Shown here: positions 10,454 through 19,613 of the stretch, in pieces | Layout: the number at the start of each line of letters is the position of its first letter | Position numbering within the stretch: the stretch's first letter is position 1 | NCBI GenBank assembly: GCA_003427395.1 | Contig: BFEA01000174.1 | Span: 490,730-519,656, forward strand | Direction of reading: 5' to 3' | Length of the DNA stretch: 28,927 bases | Source of the DNA: Chara braunii | Lineage: Eukaryota > Streptophyta > Charophyceae > Charales > Characeae | The notes under the pieces: model-generated | Seen by the model: only the letters and a program-made list of their open reading frames with translations | The model's database searches: none | What the model was told of the DNA's origin: nothing | Translations under genes and position numbers: made by a program

Positions 10454-10601
10454 GTGGAATTCGCAAAATAACTCTGATTTTCAGAAAGATAAATTCTCGT
10501 AAATTCACGGACTAAGGAAAGAAAATCGCGAAAATAAAAATCACGGGATATTCGTATTTTCAAGAAAATAAATCGCGAAATAAATCGTGGAATATTCCTA
10601 A
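10454..10601. other. AT-rich spacer between inverted LTRs
   Basis: This 148-bp stretch lies between the outward-facing LTRs of D and E. It contains recurring AAATCGCGAAA-like words. No gene or known element is seen. Confidence 0.6.
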
Positions 10602-11568
10602 TGCGAGGATCTCGGTCCTCGGCAGGCCTAAGGGGCCCCTGCAGCAAATGTGCCCGCCCTAAGTGAAGGCGGGCCAAACAAATTACGAGAGGCCCTTGCT
10701 GTCAATTTTGTATTTGTGGTCCAGGCAGTTTCGTCGCGCCAGTTGGTTGAAGGAAAACACAGGCCGAGCAGCGTGGAAATTCCCAGGCCTTCTAGGCCTC
10801 TCCAAAAGCACAGGCCCTGGGCGAGATTCGCAGCCTCATACACAGACAGTTGGAAGGCCCAATCGAATGAGGTGCAGCATCCTGGGGCCTACCGGAAGCT
10901 TCTGGGTCCAGGCCAGTCCAGACAGGCTGCCGAATGAGGCAGGCTCTTTCCATAAAGGGAAGAGCTCGCTGCCTGGCCAGGCATTGGGGCACTTGCATGC
11001 TGGAGCTAAAGCTTGTGGGCTGCTGCTAGCGCTGAGCGGCGAGGTGCAGGCACGTGCGGTCGTGCAGGGAGCAGGGCGGTGCTGAGGGCAGCACCATAGC
11101 CCAGCCTCCATAGCTGGCAGGGCTTGGATGTACAGTGAGGCGCAGGGGTGGTCTTCGGGTGTACAACAAAGGGAGACGTGGGAGAGAGTCAAGGGGGAGA
11201 GAGAAGGATGATGATGATGATGATGCGAGGGCACATACCTGGTATTGGCGACGGTTCTGCATGGGCGACATCTTCAAGTACTTCGGGTGCTGCTGACGCC
11301 AACAGTTGCATTGTCAATTAGTAGGGCTAGTAGTAGCTGTGTAGGGAGTAGGCTGGGCACCGAGCGCCAAGTAGGGAGATAGAGACTGGATATATATGGT
11401 GGTGGTGGCGAGAGCAAGCTCTCATTGACATTGCCTTTCAGTGCTACGATTCTCCATTGGTGTAATATTGGTGCAATGCTGCTTCCTGAATAGTGTGTTA
11501 CGATTTGGCTTTCAATGTGATTGTGCAATCTGAATATTATCATCTCGCTTCTGTTCATTTTCCTTGCA
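10602..11568 (+). repeat. LTR of element E
   Basis: It starts TGCGAGGATC and ends CCTTGCA, 967 bp. It matches 15395-16401 in the same orientation and 9257-10453 in inverse orientation. It contains the 23-bp GC hairpin at 10652-10674 and a short GAT-repeat stretch at about 11206-11226. Confidence 0.8.
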
Positions 11569-11571
11569 ATT

Positions 11572-11583
11572 TGGTATCGGAGC
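11572..11583 (+). other. Primer-binding site of element E
   Basis: TGGTATCGGAGC follows the LTR by three bases and is one mismatch from the initiator-Met primer site. Confidence 0.75.
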
Positions 11584-11958
11584 TGGTTCGAACTGCGCTC
11601 ATTGGTTCTTCGCAATAGCTGTTCGGTGCTTCGCATGAGGTGTGGGGCAGTGATAAGGTTTGGGCGTTGAACGCAAGGCGGCCCAGGGTCGTGTGGGCAT
11701 GCCGGAAAGCTATTTGGAGACATTAGGGCTGTACGCTGGATGATGAGAGCTCGCTGAAGTGGCATTTAAGCCGAGGTGGAACTACATTCTGCTGTTGGTT
11801 GTGCCGAGGCAAAGACCGGTCATCATAAATGCACATCAGGTTGCCGGTGAGAAATCTGTGGTTTAGGGCAGCATTATGAGGTATGTTGCTTCCTTCCTTA
11901 TCTACCCTTTCCATTGCTTCTTACCGTCAGGAAGTGAGTCTTGTCTTGAGAGTCCTCT
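11584..11958 (+). mobile_element. Truncated leader of element E
   Basis: It matches 16417-16795 of element C closely, including the stretch with CCGAGGTGGAACTACA. The match ends at 11958, where the LTR of F1 begins. No continuation of the E leader is found after F1/F2, so E kept only LTR, primer site and about 375 bp of leader. Confidence 0.75.
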
Positions 11959-12310
11959 TGCAGCGGGCCTTCATCTGCCCAGGCCTACAGCCAGGGCCTA
12001 TTTGGCTATTTGCCAGTTCGGCCTGTGGGACCAGGCCGTGGCCTGACCACACAGGCCGTGTGTTGTTCTAGTCCTGCCCAGTACCATTGTCGGTACCAGG
12101 CCAGTCCAGTCTAGTCAGTCAGTCCGCCGGGGGTATACCCCAGTTGTTGTCTGTTTTTCGTCATTCATCATTTTTGCACTTGTTGGAGTACGTGCGGTGT
12201 CGAGTCTGTGTCGGAGCTGCGCTGTCCCTTCCAGCTCCATCTCCACTTCCTCCTTCCTCTACCCCTTCATCTCCATCCTGTCGGACCGCCATCCCGGCGG
12301 GTCCGGCACA
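11959..12310 (+). repeat. LTR of element F1
   Basis: This is a 352-bp repeat starting TGCAGCGGGCC and ending GTCCGGCACA. It is followed after one base by an exact primer site. It aligns over its whole length with 13719-14070, with about 28 differences by eye. The left end is sharp, because flanking sequence before it is unrelated between the two copies. Confidence 0.8.
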
Positions 12311-12311
12311 C

Positions 12312-12323
12312 TGGTATCAGAGC
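12312..12323 (+). other. Primer-binding site of F1
   Basis: TGGTATCAGAGC exactly matches the complement of the plant initiator-Met tRNA 3' end, one base after the LTR. Confidence 0.85.
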
Positions 12324-12560
12324 GGGAACGGTTCCCGCTCCAACCCGCCCTCCCCCCCGCACGTAACAGCGGGAATCGACGTAACCCCGATAGCGGGCGA
12401 AAACCGCGAAAAACGGCTGAAAGAACAGCAGCGTGGAGAGACGGACACGTGGCGAAAAGGAGAGGATCAGCACGACGCCAAGGCCAAGGCCGCCGCACGC
12501 GCCCACGCCACCCCGCTGCCCCGCCCCGCTCCCGGATTATATTTTATTAAGATCCGAGAG

Positions 12561-12662
12561 TGCAGCTGCCAGGGTTTGAACCTGGGCAGCTGCTGCTCAT
12601 GAGCGTGCGTAGCCAGAAACTTAACACAATGGCCAAAGCCACAGTATGAGATAATATTGTGG
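12561..12662 (-). repeat. tRNA-like segment in F1
   Basis: On the minus strand it ends with a T-arm-like hairpin, CCAGG-TTCAAAC-CCTGG, a good pol III B-box. Upstream is TTTGGCCATTGTGTTAAG, similar to a tRNA D-arm/A-box. I cannot fold a convincing acceptor or anticodon arm, so it is a tRNA-derived relic or SINE head rather than a tRNA gene. A second copy is at 14361-14462. Confidence 0.4.
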
Positions 12663-13040
12663 CTTGCTGTTGTTAAAGAGGTGGCCCCCGGTCGGCGAGC
12701 AGCGAGCAGCGTGCGGCAAACCTATTTGCCCCCCCCCCCCGTTGGGTGTTGCTGCCTCCACACGTGGCTAGCACATGCTGCCACTTTGCAGTGCCACGTG
12801 GCAGCTTGTTGTGGATCTTGAAGACCCCCTGGCTAGGGGGCTGCACTACAGGAACATCTGGGTGGCTGATCAAGATCTCAGCCCACCCCAACATTTTCTT
12901 TTTGCAGTGGCATCAGGCCAACTGCACCTTCAAGGCCAAAATCCTGTGGATCTTGGTAGTGCTCTGCTCTTGGCCACCCAAGAGCTCGGTATCACCATCC
13001 TGCCACTAACCCTTTCTCCCCTAACCTCTTCCCCCCCCCC

Positions 13041-13041
13041 N
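13041..13041. other. Unresolved base in C-tract
   Basis: An N interrupts a run of C between the F1 internal region and the RING-like fragment. The junction there may be an assembly artefact. Other N bases are at 26003 and 26111 in the integrase of G. Confidence 0.9.
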
Positions 13042-13042
13042 C

Positions 13043-13510
13043 CCCACCTCGGCAGATAGGACAGCTACGGCGAGGATGATGTGGATGTTCACAAGGATAC
13101 CCAAGGAGGGCTGCGCCAGCACAACATTCAACAGGACGGCTAGCACGAACCATCCCATCAAAACAGTCCTGACAGAGGACATGTTGTCCACATGGCAAAA
13201 AAACAGCAGGACATTCATTACAGTGCGGCATCATGCAGTTCTGATAGCGTCCTTGGGCACAAAAGGGACAACAAATATCTAGGTGACAGGGATGTGTACA
13301 ATGAGGAAATGTTGGACACCCTTCAGTACAGATGGCGGCAGTCGCAATAGATTGGTAATGGCTATGGCATAGATGATGCATTCCACAGCCAAGGAGCACT
13401 GCGTCTCTGTCCCGACAGGTGTCACACGAGAGTCGGTGAATAATCCAGAATAAAGTATGATTTGACAATGCACTCCAAAATTCAGTAACGTCAAAAATAG
13501 CTTGACTCAT
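13043..13510 (-). pseudogene. Captured fragment with two RING-like zinc clusters
   Basis: A minus-strand open frame starts at an ATG ending at 13510 and runs about 155 sensible codons into the poly-C/N tract near 13042. It is Cys/His-rich with two RING-type ligand arrays. The first is C29-x2-C32-x9-C42-x2-H45-x2-C48-x2-H51 and then C81-x2-C84 (CPFC). The second is C97-x2-C100-x6-C107-x2-H110-x2-C113-x2-C116 and then C150-x2-C153 (CPIC). The AVFLPCGQHVLCQDC segment is typical of E3 ubiquitin-ligase RING fingers. It lies between the F1 internal region and the F2 LTR, in antisense, so it looks like a host exon captured by or trapped between F units. Function is inferred from ligand spacing only. 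The start and the missing C-terminal part are uncertain. Alternatively it is an exon of a real gene, but I see no flanking exons. Confidence 0.5.
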
Positions 13511-13718
13511 CGTCCCACCATCCCACAGTTCCTACTGGGCAGCTGCACGAATGAGTGCCATATAATGCCCAGGTCTGTGTAAAATGCAGGGAGAAATATG
13601 AGGATGGTTATTGAGGTCCTCGCCTGGCGTCGCATGACGCATAAGAAGGTGGCGGCTGTGAAATGCTAACTGTAAGACATTTACAGTAAAGCCTCCTGAG
13701 GTAGTATTGTTACTGCCT
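13511..13718. other. Unassigned segment before F2 LTR
   Basis: No gene is seen. It contains a 7-bp inverted repeat (ACTGTAA-GACAT-TTACAGT) near 13668-13687. There is no clear polypurine tract before the LTR at 13719. Confidence 0.4.
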
Positions 13719-14070
13719 TGCAGCGGGCCTCCATCTGCCCTGGCCTACAGCCAGAGCCTATTTAGCTATTTGCCAGTTCGGCCTGTGGGACCAGGCCGTG
13801 GCCTGAACCCACAGGCCTTGTGATGTTCCAGTCATGCCCGGTATCACTGTCGGTACCAGGCCAGTCCAGGCCAGTCAGTCAGTCCGCTGGGGGTATACCC
13901 CAGCTGTTGTCCGTTTTTTGTCATTCATCATTTTTGCACTTGTTGGAGTACGAGCGGTGCTGAGTCTGCGCCGGAGCTGCGCTGTCCCTTCTAGCTCCTC
14001 CTCCACTTCCTCCTTCCTCTACCCCTTCGTCTCCATCCTGTCGGACCGCCATCCCGGCGGGTCCGGCACA
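13719..14070 (+). repeat. LTR of element F2
   Basis: This is a 352-bp copy of the F1 LTR with the same ends (TGCAGCGGGCC and GTCCGGCACA), about 92% alike by eye. It could equally be the 3' LTR of F1, but it is followed by its own primer site and internal region, so the arrangement is LTR-internal-LTR-internal. Confidence 0.8.
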
Positions 14071-14071
14071 C

Positions 14072-14083
14072 TGGTATCAGAGC
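14072..14083 (+). other. Primer-binding site of F2
   Basis: An exact TGGTATCAGAGC lies one base after the LTR. Confidence 0.85.
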
Positions 14084-14360
14084 GGGAACGGTCCCCGCTC
14101 CAACCCGCCCTCCCGACCGACACGTAACAGTGGGAATCGGTGTAAAATCGACAACGGGATTTTCAGGGGGTTTTGGGGCGAAAACGTCAAAAAAACGGCA
14201 AAAAAAAAAGAAGCGTGGAGAGAAGATAGGTGGCGGAAAAGGAGAGCGCTAGCACAACGCGTGCGCGGAAGCGCCGAGGCCAAGGCCACCGCACGCGCCA
14301 TGTGCCCACGCTACCCCGCCCCGCCCCGCTCCCGAATTATATTTTATTAAGATCCGAGAG

Positions 14361-14462
14361 TGCAGCTGCCAGGGTTTGAACCTGGGCAGCTACTGCTCAT
14401 GCGCGTGCGTAGCCAATGTCTTAACACACTGACCAAAGCCACAGTATGAGCTAATACTGTGG
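14361..14462 (-). repeat. tRNA-like segment in F2
   Basis: On the minus strand it carries the same CCAGG-TTCAAAC-CCTGG arm as in F1 and an A-box-like TGGTCAGTGTG. Just beyond it is a 10-bp perfect inverted repeat, GCCACAGTAT...ATACTGTGGC (14439-14464). Confidence 0.4.
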
Positions 14463-14501
14463 CTTGCTGTTGTTGAAGAGGTGGCACAACAACTATTTAA
14501 C

Positions 14502-14502
<1 letters not shown>

Positions 14503-14550
<48 letters not shown>
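14503..14550 (+). repeat. Poly-C tract, 48 bases
   Basis: An uninterrupted run of 48 C. The same site in F1 has 12 C, so the run expanded or its length is an assembly estimate. Confidence 0.95.
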
Positions 14551-14763
14551 TGGTTGCTACTGCCTGCACACGTGGCTGGCACGTGTTGCCTCTTTGCAGT
14601 GCCACATGACAGCTTGTCGTGGATCTTGAAGACCCCCCTGGCTAGGGGGCTTCACTACAGGAGCATCTGGGTGGCTGATCAAGATTTCAGCCCACCCCAA
14701 CATTTTCTTTTTGCAGTGGCATCAGGCCAGCTGCACCTTCAAGGCCAAGATCTTGTGGATCTT

Positions 14764-15202
14764 GGTAGTGCTCTGCTCTTGGCCACCCAAGAGCTCGGTA
14801 TCACCATCCTAACCCTAACCCTAACCTCTTTTCTCTCTCCCCCCCCCCCATCATCTAATCATCTTTTCTCCTCCCCTACCACTACTCTCTACTCCTACCT
14901 CCCTCTCCACTCATCTTCCACAACCTTTTTCTCTCCTCTCCTCCCCACTCACCATCTCCCACTAATCTCATCTACTCCTGGTAGTGCTCTGCTCTTGGCC
15001 ACCCAAGAGCTCGGTATCACCATCCTGCCACTAACCCTTTCTCCCTAACCTCTTTTCTTCCGCCCCCCGCCCATCATCTAATCATCTTTTCTCCCCCCCT
15101 ATCACTACTCTCTACTCCTACCTCCCTCTCCACTCATCTTCCACAACCTTTTTCTCTCCTCTCCACCCCACTCACCATCTCCCACTAATCTCATCTACTC
15201 CT
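14764..15202 (+). repeat. Tandem duplication of about 216 bp
   Basis: Unit 1 (14764-14979) and unit 2 (14980-15202) both start GGTAGTGCTCTGCTC and end TCTACTCCT. They consist of a 60-bp piece shared with F1 (12953 onward) plus a C/T-rich tail. Unit 1 has a short CCCTAA run at 14808-14826. Confidence 0.85.
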
Positions 15203-15394
15203 CTCCACCTTTTCCATATCCTTCTCTCCCATTCTACCACCCTCCTCTCCTCCTTCCCTCCCCCAACTACAACCCCATCATCTCCCCCATCTCCCGCTTA
15301 ACTTTTTCTTTCTCTTCTCACCTATTTCTCTCTTTCTTCATCACTTTTCCATCCCCCCCCAACCCAACTTCGAATTTTCTGTTTTTCTTCTTTT
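15203..15394 (+). repeat. Pyrimidine-rich low-complexity tract
   Basis: C/T-rich sequence with no gene, ending at the LTR of element C. Confidence 0.7.
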
Positions 15395-16401
15395 TGCGAG
15401 GATCTGGGTCCTCGGCAGGCCTAAGGGGCCCCGGTTGCAGTGGTGCCCGCCCTAAGTGAAGGCGGGCCTAACTTGTCACAAGAGGCCTTCGACTGTCAAT
15501 TTCATATTTTGGGGTCCAGGCAGTTGCAACGCGCCAGTTAGTTGAGCGAAACACAGGCCGAGCAACCAAGACATTTCCACGGCCTTCTGGGCCTTTCTGA
15601 AGCACGCAGGCCCTGGACGAGAAACGCAGCCTCATACACTGACAGTTGGGAGGCCCAACCACCAGAGGCCCAGTAACTGCAAAGTAGCACGCAACATCCT
15701 GGGGCCTACCGGAAGCTTCTGGGCCAGGCCAAGCCCAGCCAGGCTGCGAAGCAGGCAGGCTCTTTCCATATAGGAGATAGCTCGCCACTTGGAGCCTCAT
15801 TGAGGCACTCGCATGCTAGCGGCAGCGCTGCTGGAGCAAAGGCTCGTGGGCTGCCGCTGGCACTGAGAGGCGAGGTGCAGCACGTGCGGTCGTGGAGGGA
15901 AGAAGGGCGCTGCTGAGGGCAGCGCCATAGCCCAGCCACCATAGCTGGTGGGCTTGGACTACAATGAGGCGCATGAGTGGTCTACGGGTGTAAGGGAGGA
16001 AGACGTGGGTGTAAAGTCAGGGAAGGGTGAAGGATGATGATGATGATGATGATGATGTGAGGGCACATACCTTGTATTGGTGATGGTATGCATTTGGGCG
16101 ACATCTTCAAGTACTTCGGGTTGCTGCTGATGTCAACAGTTGCATTGTCTATTAGTAGGCTGATCGTAGTTGTGCAGGAGTAGGCTGGGCGCTGAGCACC
16201 AAGTAGGAGTGTGAAGGGACTGGACTCTTGTGTTGTTGGTGGAGAGAGAAAGCTCTCCTTGACATTGGTTTTCAGTACTACGAACCTCCATTGGTGTATT
16301 ATTGGTGCAATGCTGCTCTCTGGACACGGTGTGACTATCTGGCTTTCAATGTGATGGTGTATTCTGGAATTGTCATCTCGCTGTTGCTCATTTTCCTTGC
16401 A
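15395..16401 (+). repeat. 5' LTR of element C
   Basis: It starts TGCGAGGATC and ends CCTTGCA, 1007 bp, matching the E LTR. It contains the GC hairpin at 15445-15467 and a GAT microsatellite near 16034-16055. Confidence 0.85.
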
Positions 16402-16404
16402 ATT

Positions 16405-16416
16405 TGGTATCCGAGC
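16405..16416 (+). other. Primer-binding site of element C
   Basis: TGGTATCCGAGC lies three bases after the LTR, with two mismatches to the initiator-Met primer site. Confidence 0.7.
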
Positions 16417-17684
16417 TGGCTCATATTGCGCTTCATTGGTTTTTCACAATAGCTGTTCGGTGCTTCACATGAGGTGTGGGGCAGTGATAAGGCTTGGGCG
16501 TTGAACATAAGGCGGCCTAGGGTCGTGTGGGCGCGCTAGGAAGCTATGTGGTGACATACGGGGTGTATGCTGGATGATGAGAGCTCGCTGATGTGGCATA
16601 TTAAGCCGAGGTGGAACTACATTTCTGTTGTTGGTTGTGCCGAGGCAAAGACCGGTCATCATAAATGCACATCAGGTTGCCGGTGAGAAATTTGTGGTTG
16701 GGGGCAGCATTATAAGGTACGTTGCTCTCTTCCTTATCTACCCTCTTCATTACTTCTTACCGTGAGGAAGTGAGTCTTCTCTTGAGAGTCCTCTCGATGT
16801 GAGGTGTCGTGAGCGCTCAACCTTGAGAGTCGACATTCTTCCTGCGCAGCAATCTGGTGGGAGACGGGTGAAGCCTGTGAAGGGCCCTGGACGAAGCACT
16901 TGGGTCACGGTCACCATGCCAACCCGCTGGGACTAGTACACGCATGCTTTGCCGCAAGTCCTTGGTTCCGCTGCCTGCGCAATAGAGGTCATGTGGGCAT
17001 GCCAGCCCTTTGAACAGACGCTTACCAGACCGTCTCTAAATAATTCTGGCAGGTACTCGGTGTTGACTCTGGCTGTGATCGTCGTCCTGTCTGCGACATT
17101 AAATAATTCCTGAGGAGTTACGGGGGATCTCCTTAAATGCCTCCTGCTCAGCCAGATCAAACCGGGTGTAAGGCTCGTTGCATGCGAGGGTAAATAATGT
17201 GCAGGGGCTGGCAGGTTCGGCGTTGACTTGGGGCACAGGGGTGGGTCGGATTGCACACCTTCAGACACGCTGCTCAACCAGATGCTCAAGGCGTTGACAC
17301 AAAGTGACAACTCAAGAAGTATACAGGGGGAGGGGGGATTTCGGTAACTGTTCACAGTGGCAATCATTAGGCAATCTGCCATCCAGTATACATCTCCAAC
17401 AGGAGATATTATTTCTATTTTTTATTATTTAGTTGTTACAGACTTTACTAACAACCGACAGACAGTTGCAGACAAATTAGTTTTTTGCTGCATTACACTC
17501 TGTTCTAGAGTAATCTAAAAATAGATATGATATTTCCTGTAGGATCTGACATTAGTTGTTACTACATCACCTAACTGTTTCTGTCCAGTCCGACTGAAAT
17601 TAGTTGTGATTTGTAATCGGTTGTGTGTCAGGCTAAGGTAGGATTCAGTGTGCATTCTAGTTTAGATCACACACACTGTAGGTC
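16417..17684 (+). mobile_element. Leader of element C, non-coding
   Basis: This is the most complete copy of the family leader. 16417-16795 matches E, and about 16490-17300 matches D in inverse. The last part (17395-17680) is AT-rich and leads to the gag ATG. The minus-strand open frame at 16933-17382 is not supported as a gene. Confidence 0.7.
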
Positions 17685-18636
17685 ATGAGTGATGCAAGCA
17701 CTAGTGAGGAGGAGTTTTTAGTGGACGATCGTAGGACTACTCGTGGAACTGCTCGTAGTCGACCCTTGACTTTCCTAGAGCTAGGTCCAGGAGACGAGAA
17801 GAGACTGCGGAGAGAGGCTAGAGAGAGAGCAGCGGCAAGAAGAGTGAGGGTGGGTGAGGATAGCGCCAGGTCTAGAACTATAGTTAGTACTGGTACTACC
17901 AAGGCTACTTCCTCTACCATGTCGCAGGCTTCGTCACAGGCCTTTTCCTCAGGAGTTGGTCAGAGTGGTTCTCAAGGGTCCATTAGCCAGAGTGCTGGCT
18001 TGCGAGTCAGCGAGCAGACTCAACTCACGCCGAAGGATTACGAAATCCTCCAAGCAGAAGAACTTCAGGATGAGCTACAGCGGCAATTGGATGAGGCAGC
18101 AGAGAGGAGAAGAAAAACAATCATGAGAAAAGCTAGACTAGGCAATAGATTGCAGGAGTTAAGCAGATTAGAAGCACTAGATGAGTCAACACTTGACCCT
18201 GCGATACAAGCACTGCATAACTCGCTCCTGTGTGTGGCGGAGACGCAGGTAGTTCAGCAGGAGGTGTTGGCTGAACTAGTGGCAGGCCAGAAAAGAATTT
18301 TGGCTGCATTGCAGGCTCCTCATCTCTCATCCATTGATGAGGCACCCTCAGTTTGTTGTAGCTCCCCCTTCGGGTGCGGGTCCATCAGGGACGCTGTCGC
18401 CGGTAGGACCTTCTTTCTCGCCTGTGTATGGCATGCCCTCTCCAGGTGGTTTTGTAGCAACTAGTGGTCCGATTCATAGAGTCTCAGCCGTACCATCGAC
18501 GACAGTGGTTACTACAGTCCAACTGTCAAGTCAGGCCCAGGTTAGTGTGCAGCAACCTGTTTCGGCGGCCATGCAGCCACTGCAGCAAGCCTCTGGGCTC
18601 ATGCAGCCTATGCAGTGGATGCCCAAAATACCCTAG
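17685..18636 (+). pseudogene. Element C gag, N-terminal region
   Basis: The ATG at 17685 opens the Gag reading frame. The product has an acidic start, an Arg-rich stretch, a Ser/Gln-rich segment and a coiled-coil-like region rich in Glu, Leu and Arg (residues about 112-175). A frameshift near 18335 moves coding to the frame read as HPQFVVAPPSGAGPSG and onward through a Pro/Ser/Gln-rich linker. A second, compensating shift near 18630 restores the original frame. Without these two changes one frame would run from 17685 to the stop at 19224-19226. The length and coiled coil fit the N-terminal part of plant Ty3/gypsy Gag. No specific function can be assigned beyond particle assembly. Confidence 0.75.
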
Positions 18637-19226
18637 TGAGTCCTAAGCCCTTCTCCGGCGACAGGAAGAAGGACGAGGATTTGGATACCTGGGTAAGGAC
18701 GGTGCCTACTTATGTAAGGCACAAACTTACCAGGCCAGAGCAAGAAGTTGTAGTGGCTGCCTCCTTTTTAGAGGGGTCAGCAGCCCATTGGTTGAATGGC
18801 CTAGTGCAACAGCAGGGCTACGGTCAAAATTTTGATGCCTGGGCCCAGGCCCAGACATTGGAAGAGTTTGTACGGTCCGTGTACAACAGGTGGCATGACC
18901 CTCAAGGGGCTCAAAAGGCCACCGATGCAATCAACAGTCCCTGTGCCAGAAGGTACAAGAATGTTCGTGAGCCAACGGCCACATTAGAACGTCTGCTCGT
19001 GGTACCTGGTGTGTGCTATGACCAACAGGTACTCACAGATTACCTTAGATGTCTACCCTCAGAGGTAAGGACAAAGCTGGTAGACGAGGCCTATATCGAT
19101 CAGCACAACTTCGCTTCATTCAGCAAGAAGGCCTTAGACATAGAGGCAAAGTTGGGATTTGCGCATCAGAGTCAGGGCGATGGTAGAAGAGACTACCCCA
19201 GGACTGGAAAAAGAAAGGTCAACTAA
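18615..19226 (+). pseudogene. Element C gag, capsid domain
   Basis: This matches the retrotransposon Gag capsid core: KPFSGDRKKDEDLDTWV, then AASFLEGSAAHWLNGLV, a TLEEFVRSVYNRW motif and the C-terminal LTDYLRCLPSEVR region. It would form the particle shell. It is in frame with the ATG at 17685 but separated from it by the shifted linker, so the ATG at 18615 is probably not a real start. A TAA at 19224-19226 interrupts Gag before the zinc knuckle, which continues in the same frame. Confidence 0.85.
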
Positions 19227-19613
19227 TGTTCGTCGACCACGATGGTTAGACGACAGAAATTGACGACTTCCCAAACAGAGCATGATAGGGCCAGTGAGAT
19301 TTCGGATGGGGGAGTCGTGGCACCTATCAAGGAAAAGGCTAGGGGGACCGGGAAAAAGAAGGTAGTACGGTCCACGGGCCAGGGCGACCAAGGAACACCC
19401 GCATCGGTAAAACTTGGTTTAGAGTATGAGGTGTGTAGGGACCGAGTCGCTAGGGGCACTTGCATGAACTGTGGCAATTATGGCCACACGTCCCGAACAT
19501 GCCGAGGCAAAAAGGTAACCACGAGGGTAGCCTCACCAACGGTGGTGGGACTTTCTTCGAACTCTGGCGGTGCTTCTGCGAGCACTTCGCAGGGAAACAC
19601 CTCGGGCCAATAG
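19227..19613 (+). pseudogene. Element C gag, nucleocapsid zinc knuckle
   Basis: It continues the Gag frame past the TAA at 19224-19226. It has a basic Lys/Arg-rich stretch and an intact CX2CX4HX4C zinc knuckle, CMNCGNYGHTSRTC, near 19483-19524. That domain binds the element RNA during packaging. The frame ends with TAG at 19611-19613 and coding passes to the protease frame, a shift that may be natural Gag-Pol frameshifting or decay. Confidence 0.8.

Larger units (their letters stand above)
12324..13042 (+). mobile_element. Internal region of F1, non-coding
   Basis: It is collinear with 14084-14830 of F2: a GC-rich leader, the inverted tRNA-like segment (12561-12662), a poly-C tract (12729-12740) and about 280 bp with a TTTTCTTTTTGCAG splice-acceptor-like motif near 12894. 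It has no gag or pol, so F is a non-autonomous unit. The right side ends in a C-tract containing an N at 13041. Confidence 0.65.
14084..14763 (+). mobile_element. Internal region of F2, non-coding
   Basis: It is collinear with 12324-12952 of F1 and includes the tRNA-like segment and the poly-C tract, which is expanded here to 48 bases. It encodes no recognisable retroelement protein. Proline- and glycine-rich open frames across it are products of the homopolymer. Confidence 0.65.

Noticed and set aside
9547-11234. Several open frames of 60-150 codons across the D and E LTRs
   Set aside because: They lie within LTR repeats on both strands, differ between copies and lack any domain.
14808-14826. 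CCCTAA repeats as telomeric DNA
   Set aside because: Only three units inside a duplicated low-complexity tract; other copies of the same tract have CTAACCC variants, so local slippage is more likely.
14464-15048. 194-codon proline-rich open frame
   Set aside because: It arises from the 48-base C run and C/T-rich DNA; no conserved motif.
10602-16401. 10602-11568 and 15395-16401 as the two LTRs of one element
   Set aside because: Each is followed by its own primer site and leader in the same orientation, and there is no polypurine tract before 15395.
16933-17382. 149-codon minus-strand frame in the leader of C
   Set aside because: The corresponding region in D is not open over the same length and no motif is seen.
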